The notes below the pieces were generated by a model. The model was not told the DNA's origin, ran no database searches, and worked only from the letters and a program-made list of their open reading frames with translations. From positions 1-9,997 of the forward strand of contig CAJPST010000077.1 of the NCBI GenBank assembly GCA_905373425.1: DNA of 9,997 nucleotides. The letters are read 5' to 3'. This DNA is from an uncultured Mesocricetibacter sp. (lineage in GTDB: Bacteria > Pseudomonadota > Gammaproteobacteria > Enterobacterales > Pasteurellaceae). Each line of letters starts with the position of its first letter. Positions within the stretch are counted from its first letter, which is position 1. The translations under genes and the position numbers were made by a program. Positions 1-6,805 of this stretch are shown here, one piece after another.

Positions 1-85
1 TTTAAATATTTTTCCACTACTAATTTGAGATTGGATTTCGCCAAATGGGCAAAACCGATTTACATAACTAAAATTTGAAATAAAA

Positions 86-2350
86 ATGACAACAGAATCT
101 ATCAACTACGAAGGCATTGAACAAATGCCAATCCGCACTTTTACCGAAAGAGCGTATCTCAACTATTCCATGTATGTCATCATGGATCGTGCGTTGCCGT
201 TTATTGGTGATGGACTAAAACCGGTACAACGCAGAATTATTTATGCGATGTCAGAACTTGGTCTAAACGCGCAGGCAAAATATAAAAAATCCGCGCGTAC
301 TGTGGGGGATGTGTTGGGTAAATTCCATCCGCACGGCGACAGCGCCTGTTATGAAGCGATGGTGTTAATGGCTCAACCGTTTTCTTACCGCTATCCGTTA
401 GTGGATGGTCAAGGGAACTGGGGCGCACCTGATGATCCGAAATCCTTTGCAGCAATGCGTTACACCGAATCGCGTTTATCTAAAATTGCTGAAATCCTGC
501 TTGGCGAACTAGGGCAAGGCACGGTGGATTATCAACCTAATTTTGACGGCACACTAGAAGAGCCACAATATTTGCCTGCGCGACTACCGCACATTCTGCT
601 TAACGGCACGACCGGAATTGCCGTCGGTATGGCAACCGATATTCCGCCACACAATATTAACGAAATTGCCGATGCCACCATCATGTTATTGGATAATCCA
701 AAGGCAGATTTAGACCAATTATTAACGGTCGTACAAGGCCCGGACTATCCGACTGAGGCGGAAATTATCTCGCCGAAAGCAGAAATTCGTAAGATCTACG
801 AAAGCGGTCGAGGTTCTATCAAAATGCGGGCTGTGTGGAAAAAAGAAGACGGTGAAGTAGTTATTACTGTTTTACCACATCAGTCTTCTCCGTCCAAAAT
901 TGTGGCACAAATAGCTGAGCAAATGAATGCCAAAAAACTACCGATGGTGGAAGATATCCGTGATGAAGCAGATCATGAAAACCCTGTAAGATTAGTTATC
1001 GTGCCACGCTCCAATCGAGTGGATTTAGAAGCCTTAATGGCACACCTATTCGCTACCACCGATTTAGAAAAAAGCTATCGGGTCAATATGAATATGATCG
1101 GGCTAGATAACAAGCCGGCAGTCAAGAATCTGGTGCAGATTCTGACAGAATGGCTAGATTTCCGCCGCACTACAGTTACCCGCCGTTTACAATATCGCTT
1201 AGATAAGGTGTTGTCGCGTCTGCATATATTACAGGGCTTGATGATTGCCTTTTTGAATATTGATGAAGTGATCGAAATCATTCGTACAGAAGATGAACCA
1301 AAAGCGGTACTAATGGCACGGTTTAATCTTAGCGACGAACAGGCAGAAGCGATTCTCAACTTGCGCTTACGTCACTTAGCTAAACTAGAAGAACATGAAC
1401 TTCAAGCTGAACAGTCTAAACTGGAAGAAGAGCGGTTAAATCTGGAGCAGATTTTAAGCTCAGAGCGTCGTTTGAATAATTTGATTAAAAAAGAAATTCA
1501 GCAAGACGCCAAAACCTATGCCGAGCAACGTAACTCACCGATAATCGAACGTGCCGAAGCCAAAGCTATCTCTGAAAGTGAAATGATCCCGGCCGAACCG
1601 GTAACAGTGATTCTGTCGGAAATGGGATGGGTACGTTGTGCCAAAGGGCATGATATTGATGTGAAAGGCTTAAGTTATAAAGCAGGTGATAAATATCTCG
1701 CCCATGCTTACGGCAAAAGTAATCAAGCTGCGGTATTTCTCGACAGTACAGGGCGTAGCTATGCGCTCGACCCATTATCTCTGCCGTCGGCCCGTTCGCA
1801 AGGCGAACCACTGACAGGTAAACTCAGCTTACCGGATGGTGCTACGGTAGAAAGCGTATTGATTGAAAATGATGAACAACCCTTATTAATGGCATCCGAT
1901 GCCGGCTATGGTTTTATCTGTAAATTTGACGATTTGGTCGCTCGTAATAAGGCAGGTAAAGCATTAATTTCTTTACCGGAGAATGCAAAAGTATTAACTC
2001 CGATTTCAATCAAAAATCCGACCGCACTTTTGGTTGCACTTACTTCCGCAGGCAGAATGCTAATCTTCCCTGTGCAAGATTTGCCGTCCCTTTCGAAAGG
2101 GAAAGGGAATAAAATCATCACTATTCCATCCGCTGCGGCTAAAGAGCGGTCGGAATTATTGGTAAAATTATTACTTATCAGTGAAACAGCAAGCCTAGTG
2201 TTCCATTCAGGAAAACGTAAAATCACACTGAAACCTGAAGATCTGCAAAAATTCCGAGCAGAACGCGGTCGAAAAGGTTCGCAATTGCCACGCGGTTTGC
2301 ATAGTGAGGTGAATATTGAAGTGATTGAACCTGATATGGCTATAGGATAA
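86..2350 (+). CDS. parC: DNA topoisomerase IV subunit A (ParC)
   Basis: Catalytic subunit of topoisomerase IV, which with ParE decatenates daughter chromosomes and relaxes supercoils. The 754-residue product is close to the 752 of E. coli ParC, so it is full length. The N-terminal breakage-reunion domain (about residues 10-490) contains AAMRYTESR, with the DNA-linking tyrosine at Y126 next to R125. The quinolone-determining segment HPHGDSACYE (81-90) keeps S86 and E90, equivalent to E. coli S80 and E84, so no classical resistance change is visible. A charged helical stretch (about 380-470) leads to the C-terminal beta-pinwheel DNA-wrapping domain (about 510-740), where PSARSQGEPLTGK looks like a degenerate GyrA-box. 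The ATG at 86 has only a weak ribosome site but gives the usual family N terminus (INYEGIEQMP). parE is not in the window. Identification is very secure. Confidence 0.97.
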   Translation: MTTESINYEGIEQMPIRTFTERAYLNYSMYVIMDRALPFIGDGLKPVQRRIIYAMSELGLNAQAKYKKSARTVGDVLGKFHPHGDSACYEAMVLMAQPFSYRYPLVDGQGNWGAPDDPKSFAAMRYTESRLSKIAEILLGELGQGTVDYQPNFDGTLEEPQYLPARLPHILLNGTTGIAVGMATDIPPHNINEIADATIMLLDNPKADLDQLLTVVQGPDYPTEAEIISPKAEIRKIYESGRGSIKMRAVWKKEDGEVVITVLPHQSSPSKIVAQIAEQMNAKKLPMVEDIRDEADHENPVRLVIVPRSNRVDLEALMAHLFATTDLEKSYRVNMNMIGLDNKPAVKNLVQILTEWLDFRRTTVTRRLQYRLDKVLSRLHILQGLMIAFLNIDEVIEIIRTEDEPKAVLMARFNLSDEQAEAILNLRLRHLAKLEEHELQAEQSKLEEERLNLEQILSSERRLNNLIKKEIQQDAKTYAEQRNSPIIERAEAKAISESEMIPAEPVTVILSEMGWVRCAKGHDIDVKGLSYKAGDKYLAHAYGKSNQAAVFLDSTGRSYALDPLSLPSARSQGEPLTGKLSLPDGATVESVLIENDEQPLLMASDAGYGFICKFDDLVARNKAGKALISLPENAKVLTPISIKNPTALLVALTSAGRMLIFPVQDLPSLSKGKGNKIITIPSAAAKERSELLVKLLLISETASLVFHSGKRKITLKPEDLQKFRAERGRKGSQLPRGLHSEVNIEVIEPDMAIG
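2021..2029 (-). repeat. DNA uptake signal sequence inside parC
   Basis: A perfect AAGTGCGGT on the minus strand, read in parC as part of Pro-Thr-Ala-Leu. The flanking minus-strand bases (CGGATTTTTG) approximate the extended AT-rich uptake-signal consensus. This is a species-recognition motif for natural transformation in Pasteurellaceae. Confidence 0.85.
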
Positions 2351-2372
2351 TGTTTTATTAATACATTACAAA

Positions 2373-2409
2373 AAATTAGGAACCATGTTGTTAATACGGT
2401 TCCTAATTT
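2373..2409. terminator. Bidirectional Rho-independent terminator between parC and nagK
   Basis: A perfect 12-bp inverted repeat, AAATTAGGAACC (2373-2384) and GGTTCCTAATTT (2398-2409), encloses a 13-nt loop. On the minus strand the stem runs into six Ts (complement of the A run 2370-2375), a good terminator for nagK. On the plus strand it ends in only three Ts, so it is weaker for parC. It lies 22 bp after the parC stop and 20 bp after the nagK stop, as expected for a shared terminator between convergent genes. Confidence 0.8.
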
Positions 2410-2429
2410 CAAAATTATATACTCAAAAT

Positions 2430-3344
2430 TTAACGCTCTAAAAATAATGCTGCCGCACCGCGTACACCGCCTGAATCACCATATTTGGCTTTTTGGATGA
2501 CTGGCACTTTCGCACTACGCATTAAATGCGGTGGTAATGCTTTAGGCAAAGCTTCATACAAATGATCAAAATTGGATAATCCTCCGCCAAGCACAATCAT
2601 ATGCGGATCAATCGCAGTAATGATGTTGCCGATGGAAATCGCTGCTAGCTCCACAAAAATATTGACAAAATCTACTGCTGTTTTATCTCCTGCGTAAAAA
2701 CGTTGAATAACTTCTTTGGCAGAAAGCGCTTCACCTTTTAAATCACGATACAGCATTTCAAACCCGCGTCCTGATAGATAAGTATCCAAACAAGCGCGGT
2801 TACCACAACCGCAATCATAAATCGGAGCATTATCCCAACCTAACAGTTTTAGCGCGTGGTAATTTAGTTGCAAATGCCCCAACTCGCCTGCCATTCCCGT
2901 TTGACCGGAATGAACTTTACCGTTAAAGACTAAACCGCCACCAAAACCGGTACCTAAAATTAACCCAAGTACACAGGGATATTGCTGATTTTCCTCGTCC
3001 CAAGCTTCCGATAAGGCAAAACAGTTGGCATCATTTTCCGCCCGAACTTCGCGTTCCAAACGCTCCGACAAATCTTTCAAGATCGGTTTGTTATCTGCCA
3101 CACGAATATTGGTAATTTCCGCGATACCGGTTTCTTTATTGACAAAACCGGGAACCCCCAATCCGACCGTACCTTTACAACCAAACTGTTGATCGGCTTT
3201 ACGCACTAACCCGGTAATGACGTTCAGCCAATCTGCATAACTCTCTTTTGGTGTTTCCACCCGTTCGCTATACTGTTTTTCCAGTTTTTTGTTAAACACT
3301 GCCAGCTCAATTTTCGTACCGCCAATATCAAATCCGTATAACAT
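2430..3344 (-). CDS. nagK: N-acetyl-D-glucosamine kinase (ROK family)
   Basis: Cytosolic ATP-dependent kinase that phosphorylates N-acetylglucosamine to GlcNAc-6-phosphate, a step in recycling murein amino sugars. At 304 residues it matches E. coli NagK (303). The N terminus has the phosphate-binding motif GFDIGGTK (4-11). The catalytic aspartate is expected at D105 in AENDANCFALSEAW. The ROK signature spans LGLILGTGFGGG through GELGH, and a zinc site is formed by H157 and C178, C180 and C185 in CGCGNRAC. A second glycine-rich nucleotide loop is VLGGGLSNF (251-259). GAGGG lies just upstream of the ATG at 3344, supporting the start. The gene sits 44 bp downstream of pgpB on the same strand and is probably co-transcribed with it. 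Other ROK kinases (glucokinase, NanK) are alternatives, but long stretches such as NDANCFALSEAWD match NagK specifically. Confidence 0.93.
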   Translation of the reverse strand: MLYGFDIGGTKIELAVFNKKLEKQYSERVETPKESYADWLNVITGLVRKADQQFGCKGTVGLGVPGFVNKETGIAEITNIRVADNKPILKDLSERLEREVRAENDANCFALSEAWDEENQQYPCVLGLILGTGFGGGLVFNGKVHSGQTGMAGELGHLQLNYHALKLLGWDNAPIYDCGCGNRACLDTYLSGRGFEMLYRDLKGEALSAKEVIQRFYAGDKTAVDFVNIFVELAAISIGNIITAIDPHMIVLGGGLSNFDHLYEALPKALPPHLMRSAKVPVIQKAKYGDSGGVRGAAALFLER

Positions 3345-3379
3345 AGTTTTACCCTCTTGAAAAAATTTGTTTTATTTTA

Positions 3380-3388
3380 ACCGCACTT
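3380..3388 (-). repeat. Intergenic DNA uptake signal sequence (pgpB-nagK)
   Basis: A perfect AAGTGCGGT on the minus strand, immediately after the pgpB stop codon. The following bases TAAAATAAAACAAATTTTTT fit the extended consensus (two A/T tracts) very well. It is not paired with an inverted copy, so it does not form a terminator here. Confidence 0.9.
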
Positions 3389-4120
3389 TTAATCTTGCAC
3401 CTTGAGAAAGATCGCCTTTTTCTGCAAAAATAAAAAAAGTGCATAATGAATTAACCAAGAAATTAAAGTACTAACTAATAAATCAATAGGATAATGTGCC
3501 CCTAAACGCAAACGGCTGACCAGCATTAACACCGCCCAAACCGTCATCCCTCCCACCAACAGACGAGCTTTAAACGATTTCGAACCAAAAATGCGGGTAA
3601 AACCTACAGTTAACAATAGCCAGCCGACAGCAAAGATAGTGTGCCCTGACGGAAAAGAATATCCCGTTTCGTTTCCATGATGGCGAGCTAACCAAACCGG
3701 TGTTTCCGGTTTGCCTGCATAGAACTGCAAGACAACCTCTTTCCGTTCATTGCGTGGAATGTCATAAAAATAATCAGTTGAAATGTCGCTACTTTGTGCC
3801 AAGGCGACGACATAAGGTCGTGGCTCGGCAAAGGTTGTTTTTAGTACCGATTTTAATCCTTGAGTTAGCACTACAGAAAACGCCATAACAACAACCGCTA
3901 ACATCCACTGTTTTCGATTTGGAATCACCGGCAAAAATAATAATGCAAACAAACCACAAGTGATAATGGCATAAGGTGAACTACCGGTTTCTGCCACCCA
4001 ATAGAGAAAATGGTCAAAACTGTTTAGCGCTTCGACACCCTGCCATTGCCATTGAAAAATCCATGTAAAAAAAGGGACAAGACAGAGTAACAAAGTATAT
4101 AATGACAAGCGTATAAACAT
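3389..4120 (-). CDS. pgpB: PAP2-family phosphatidylglycerophosphatase B / undecaprenyl-pyrophosphate phosphatase
   Basis: Inner-membrane phosphatase expected to dephosphorylate phosphatidylglycerophosphate and undecaprenyl pyrophosphate, supplying phosphatidylglycerol and recycling the cell-wall lipid carrier. The three PAP2 motifs are intact (numbered from the start used here): KTTFAEPRP (94-102), SFPSGHT with H160, and SRLRLGAHYPID with H209 and D213. Several hydrophobic segments surround them, starting at the N-terminal LYTLLLCLVPFF. An in-frame ATG 39 bases upstream (4157-4159) would give 256 residues, but it has no ribosome site. The ATG at 4118-4120 has CGGAAA 6 nt upstream and gives MFIRLSLYTLLL, similar to what I recall of the Haemophilus homologue, so I prefer 243 residues. 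It is divergent from ribA and followed by nagK. The exact substrate cannot be read from sequence. Confidence 0.9.
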   Translation of the reverse strand: MFIRLSLYTLLLCLVPFFTWIFQWQWQGVEALNSFDHFLYWVAETGSSPYAIITCGLFALLFLPVIPNRKQWMLAVVVMAFSVVLTQGLKSVLKTTFAEPRPYVVALAQSSDISTDYFYDIPRNERKEVVLQFYAGKPETPVWLARHHGNETGYSFPSGHTIFAVGWLLLTVGFTRIFGSKSFKARLLVGGMTVWAVLMLVSRLRLGAHYPIDLLVSTLISWLIHYALFLFLQKKAIFLKVQD

Positions 4121-4126
4121 AACTAA

Positions 4127-4132
4127 TTTCCG
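4127..4132 (-). promoter_or_regulatory. Ribosome binding site that decides the pgpB start
   Basis: Minus-strand CGGAAA lies 6 nt before the ATG at 4120. No comparable purine-rich site precedes the longer alternative ATG at 4159 (its upstream bases are TTTTTGTCCGTCCGTA), so the shorter product is favoured. Confidence 0.55.
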
Positions 4133-4149
4133 TAAATAACAAAGTAGAC

Positions 4150-4158
4150 ATTCTATCA
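4150..4158 (-). promoter_or_regulatory. Candidate extended -10 promoter of pgpB-nagK
   Basis: Minus-strand TGATAGAAT is an extended -10 element (TGn followed by TAGAAT, 5 of 6 to TATAAT). No good -35 is seen at 17 bp. Transcription would start near 4143, leaving a leader of about 22 nt before the ATG at 4120. This would place the longer alternative ATG outside the transcript. Confidence 0.35.
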
Positions 4159-4179
4159 TTACGGACGGACAAAAAGAAT

Positions 4180-4184
4180 AAGGA
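4180..4184 (+). promoter_or_regulatory. Ribosome binding site of ribA
   Basis: AAGGA ends 8 nt before the ribA ATG at 4193, at good spacing. The whole pgpB-ribA gap is only 72 bp, so no leader long enough for an FMN riboswitch exists. Confidence 0.6.
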
Positions 4185-4192
4185 TTTGTTTT

Positions 4193-4852
4193 ATGAAAAA
4201 AATTCAGTTGGTAACTGAAGCTAACTTACCCACCGAATTCGGTATTTTTCGTATCGTCGGCTTTGAATTTCCCGACAGTAAAAAAGCACACATCGCACTG
4301 GTAATGGGGGATATTTCCCACAGCGACACACAACCTGTACTGGCGCGTATTCATTCCGAATGCTTAACCGGCGATGCGTTACACAGTCTCAAATGTGATT
4401 GTGGCTTCCAACTCAGCACAGCATTGCGCCAAATCAGTGAAGAAGGGCGTGGCGTGTTGATTTATCATCGCGAAGAAGGGCGAGGCATCGGTTTAATTAA
4501 TAAAATTCGTGCTTATGCCTTACAAGATAAGGGAATGGATACCATTGAAGCTAATCTGGCGTTGGGCTTTGCTGCCGATGAACGTAATTTTGCCGTATGC
4601 GCCGATATGTTTGAGCTGTTAGGGGTGAAAAAAGTCCGCCTATTAACTAACAACCCGAATAAAATTAACACTATGAAAAAAGCAGGCATTAATGTCGTGG
4701 AGCGGGTTCCGCTTAATGTAGGAGAAAACCGTTACAATACCGAGTATTTAGATACTAAAGCAAAAAAAATGGGGCATTATATCGTACACAATAACGAAAA
4801 ACATTTTCTTGATTGTCCGCACTGCCAAGAAGAAATTCCGCAGGAGAAGTAA
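4193..4852 (+). CDS. ribA: GTP cyclohydrolase II
   Basis: Opens GTP to a 2,5-diaminopyrimidine phosphate, releasing formate and pyrophosphate; this is the first step of riboflavin synthesis in the cytosol. Zinc ligands are C57, C68 and C70 in HSECLTGDALHSLKCDCGFQ. The nucleotide-binding stretch is YHREEGRGIGL (91-101). Y108 in RAYALQ and D129/R131 in AADERNF correspond to catalytic residues of the E. coli enzyme, and LLTNNPNK and the ERVPL motif are also present. The core ends at LDTKAKKMGH as in E. coli (196 residues), but this protein continues about 24 residues further with a CPHC pair (C208, C211). There is no fused DHBP synthase (RibB) domain. It starts 72 bp from the divergent pgpB and meets hemA tail to tail. 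Identification is very secure. Confidence 0.96.
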   Translation: MKKIQLVTEANLPTEFGIFRIVGFEFPDSKKAHIALVMGDISHSDTQPVLARIHSECLTGDALHSLKCDCGFQLSTALRQISEEGRGVLIYHREEGRGIGLINKIRAYALQDKGMDTIEANLALGFAADERNFAVCADMFELLGVKKVRLLTNNPNKINTMKKAGINVVERVPLNVGENRYNTEYLDTKAKKMGHYIVHNNEKHFLDCPHCQEEIPQEK

Positions 4853-4858
4853 AACAAT

Positions 4859-6169
4859 CTAAAGAGGGGGCGTATCTTCAACTCCTAAAGCAGTTGAAAA
4901 TGCCCTCAATCCTTTGGCATCGCCATTTTTGACCATCGTTTGCATAGCTTGAGTAGGTGAATGAATTAATTTGTTCATTAATTTATAACTGAGTTGCTGC
5001 AAAACCTGCTCCGCACTCTCCCCTTGCTGTAACGATTGCACAGATTTTTCCAGCAGCTGCTGGCGAATTTGCTCCGCATTATCACGATAATTACGAATTA
5101 AAGCAGAAAATTGATGCACTTTCAGCCATTCAAAATAATCATCACATTCTTGTTGAATAATCTGCTCTGCCTGCCGCGAAGCCTTTTCTCGTTCGCTTAG
5201 ATTGCGTTGGATAATATTATGCAGATCATCCACTGTGTAATGATATACCGCATCAAGTTCATTCACGCTTTCTTCTACATCGCGCGGTACCGCAATATCC
5301 ACAATCAACATCGGATGATAACGACGCTGCTGTTGTGCCGATTCCACCATGTTCCGCGTAATTAACACACTTGGGCTTGCAGTTGAAGTAATCACAATAT
5401 CTGCCTGATTTAACCCCAATGGTAGCTGTTCGAGAGTTAAAGCCTGAATATTGTTTCCTTCCAATTTCTTAATTAACATTTCCGCGCGGGCCAAAGTGCG
5501 GTTAGAAATCATCAGATTTTTTACCCCATGGCGAAGCAAATGGCGGCTCACTAGTTCAATTGTCTCACCCGCGCCTACCAATAACACATTCAATGAACGC
5601 ATATTTTCAAAAATCTGGCGGGCAAGACTGCAAGCCGCATAAGCAACGGAAACTGCGCTCTCTCCGATATTGGTTTCAGTACGTACCCGCTTTGCGGTAG
5701 CAAAGGTTTTCTGCAATAAACGGGAAAGCTCACTTGAAAGAGGAATTTGCTGCTGCTGATAATACTCTTCGCTCATTTGGTAAGCTTGTTTGACCTGACC
5801 TAAAATTTGCGGTTCGCCTAAAATAAGCGAATCTAATCCACAGGCAACCCTCATGATATGCTGAACGGCCTGGTGATTTTGATGAAGATATAAACAATTC
5901 TGTAATTCGCTTTTTGTCAGCTGATGAATCTCTGCAAACCAGTTTATGCAAGCTTCTGCCAAGTGTTCGCTTTCTTGCGGTGAAACATTTTTATTATGCA
6001 AATAAATTTCAGTACGGTTACAGGTCGATAAAATCACAGCATTTTGCCCCAATTCCTGTTGCTGAATTTGATTCAATGCCAAAAGTCGCTTCTCTTCCGA
6101 AAAAGCAACTTTTTCACGCAACGCAACACTGGCGGTTTTGTGATTAATACCAAGAACTAAAATTGTCAT
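4859..6169 (-). CDS. hemA: Glutamyl-tRNA reductase
   Basis: Reduces glutamyl-tRNA(Glu) with NADPH to glutamate-1-semialdehyde, the committed step of the C5 route to haem. The catalytic cysteine is C50 in ILSTCNRTEIY, preceded by LGINHKTASV (6-15). H99 matches the conserved histidine, and GLDSLILGEPQILGQVKQAY (111-130) is the family signature. The Rossmann nucleotide loop is LLVGAGETIE (196-205) and ISNRT follows. The C-terminal part (about 320-430) is a helical dimerisation domain rich in glutamine and glutamate. At 436 residues it is slightly longer than E. coli HemA (418). No Shine-Dalgarno is seen before the ATG at 6169, but the N terminus MTILVLGINHKT aligns at the family start. It ends 6 bp from the ribA stop and appears monocistronic, with its own promoter. 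Identification is very secure. Confidence 0.96.
   Translation of the reverse strand: MTILVLGINHKTASVALREKVAFSEEKRLLALNQIQQQELGQNAVILSTCNRTEIYLHNKNVSPQESEHLAEACINWFAEIHQLTKSELQNCLYLHQNHQAVQHIMRVACGLDSLILGEPQILGQVKQAYQMSEEYYQQQQIPLSSELSRLLQKTFATAKRVRTETNIGESAVSVAYAACSLARQIFENMRSLNVLLVGAGETIELVSRHLLRHGVKNLMISNRTLARAEMLIKKLEGNNIQALTLEQLPLGLNQADIVITSTASPSVLITRNMVESAQQQRRYHPMLIVDIAVPRDVEESVNELDAVYHYTVDDLHNIIQRNLSEREKASRQAEQIIQQECDDYFEWLKVHQFSALIRNYRDNAEQIRQQLLEKSVQSLQQGESAEQVLQQLSYKLMNKLIHSPTQAMQTMVKNGDAKGLRAFSTALGVEDTPPL
5494..5502 (+). repeat. DNA uptake signal sequence inside hemA
   Basis: A perfect AAGTGCGGT on the plus strand, followed by TAGAAATC and later a GATTTTTT tract, a fair extended match. 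In hemA it encodes part of Asn-Arg-Thr-Leu just after the Rossmann region. Confidence 0.85.
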
Positions 6170-6207
6170 AAATTAAAAATAATGCTTACAAAATACCGTA
6201 AAAAACG

Positions 6208-6216
6208 ACCGCACTT
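6208..6216 (-). repeat. DNA uptake signal sequence in the hemA leader
   Basis: A perfect AAGTGCGGT on the minus strand, followed by CGTTTTTTACGGTATTTT, an excellent extended match. It lies about 40 bp upstream of the hemA ATG, inside the probable untranslated leader. Confidence 0.9.
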
Positions 6217-6245
6217 TGATGTTATAGACATAAATTGAAATAGCT

Positions 6246-6274
6246 ATTTTAAGCAATTTATTGATGTTGAGCAA
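6246..6274 (-). promoter_or_regulatory. Candidate hemA promoter with overlapping FNR-like box
   Basis: On the minus strand, TTGCTC (6269-6274) and TAAAAT (6246-6251) are 17 bp apart, giving a plausible sigma-70 promoter with a leader of about 70 nt. The plus-strand sequence TTGAT-GTTG-AGCAA (6261-6274) matches the FNR consensus TTGATnnnnATCAA at 9 of 10 positions and overlaps the -35. An alternative -10, TATAAC (6221-6226), has no clear -35. This is inference from motif matching only. Confidence 0.4.
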
Positions 6275-6278
6275 TTTA
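6249..6278 (+). repeat. Direct repeat TTRAGCAATTTA in the hemA promoter
   Basis: Two copies of a 12-mer, at 6249-6260 and 6267-6278, differ at one base (A or G at position 3) and start 18 bp apart. They cover the proposed -10 and -35 elements of hemA. The short length in an AT-rich region means chance is possible. Confidence 0.5.
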
Positions 6279-6318
6279 ACCCACCTAACTTTTTCTCTTT
6301 TACCTCTTTATGGGTAAT

Positions 6319-6345
6319 AAAAAAGTGAGGCATTTACCTCACTTT
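6319..6345 (-). terminator. Rho-independent terminator of grxD
   Basis: Inverted repeat AAAGTGAGG (6322-6330) and CCTCACTTT (6337-6345) has a 9-bp stem and a 6-nt loop. On the minus strand it ends in six Ts (complement of the A run 6319-6324). It begins 27 bp after the grxD stop codon. Confidence 0.85.
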
Positions 6346-6371
6346 AATATAATTCAATAAAATTCATTTGG

Positions 6372-6701
6372 TTAAACCGCAGAATGTTTTTCTGCTACCT
6401 CTTTCAATAAAGTCTGCAATTCGCCTTGTTGATACATTTCTAAAATAATATCACAACCACCGATTAACTCACCATCCACCCATAACTGTGGAAATGTCGG
6501 CCAGTTAGCATATTTAGGTAATTCGGCACGCACGTCAGGGTGCTGTAAAATATCCACATAACCGAAAGGCACTTGGCAATTAATCAGAGCTTCCACCGCA
6601 CGTGCAGAAAATCCGCAAGAAGGCAATTTTGGCGAACCTTTCATATAAATCAGAATAGGGTTTTCAGCTATTTGCTTTTTAATTTTGTCTAATGTTTCCA
6701 T
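6372..6701 (-). CDS. grxD: Monothiol glutaredoxin, Grx4 type
   Basis: Cytosolic CGFS-type glutaredoxin that binds a [2Fe-2S] cluster with glutathione and delivers or relays clusters in iron-sulphur assembly. The active-site motif is LPSCGFSARAV with C29-G30-F31-S32. The glutathione-binding elements are WPTFPQLWVDG (67-77) and GGCDI (81-85), and the conserved KGSP lies at 21-24. Length is 109 residues against 115 for E. coli GrxD. AAGGA lies about 5 nt before the ATG at 6701, supporting the start. The gene has its own candidate promoter upstream and a strong terminator downstream, so it is probably transcribed alone. The single active-site cysteine in a CGFS motif separates it from dithiol glutaredoxins, and the call is secure. 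Confidence 0.96.
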   Translation of the reverse strand: METLDKIKKQIAENPILIYMKGSPKLPSCGFSARAVEALINCQVPFGYVDILQHPDVRAELPKYANWPTFPQLWVDGELIGGCDIILEMYQQGELQTLLKEVAEKHSAV

Positions 6702-6740
6702 AATGTTCCTTAATATTTAATTATAAAATTGAGACGGCGC

Positions 6741-6770
6741 ATTGTATCATAACTCAAAATAACCTGACTA
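6741..6770 (-). promoter_or_regulatory. Candidate grxD promoter
   Basis: Minus-strand TAGTCA (6765-6770, 4 of 6 to TTGACA) and TACAAT (6741-6746, 5 of 6 to TATAAT) are 18 bp apart, giving a leader of roughly 33 nt before the grxD ATG. It lies in the 104-bp gap after the secreted TPM gene, where no clear terminator is visible, so read-through from that gene is also possible. Confidence 0.4.
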
Positions 6771-6805
6771 GAATTATCGGTTATAATACTGCTAGTCTGT
6801 GTATT

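Noticed and set aside
1..78. An open plus-strand frame of 25 codons from the left edge ending TGA, possibly the end of an upstream gene.
   Set aside because: Too short to distinguish from chance, and its residues do not match a ParE C terminus or anything else I recognise.
1428..1436. Near uptake signals such as AAGAGCGGT here and at 2142-2150, and ACCGCTCTT at 7590-7598.
   Set aside because: Each has a mismatch in the 9-bp core; core mismatches strongly reduce recognition, so they are not annotated.
1906..2412. Minus-strand reading frame of 168 codons over the 3' end of parC.
   Set aside because: It lies almost wholly antisense to a secure gene, has no recognisable domain, and crosses the shared terminator; it is a shadow frame.
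4121..4192. Possible FMN riboswitch or shared operator between pgpB and ribA.
   Set aside because: Only 72 bp are available and none of the conserved riboswitch segments is visible. No clear ribA promoter pair was found either.
6766..6797. Inverted repeat GACTAG/CTAGTC between the secreted TPM gene and grxD as a terminator.
   Set aside because: The stem is only 6 bp with a 20-nt loop and there is no T run after it on the minus strand.
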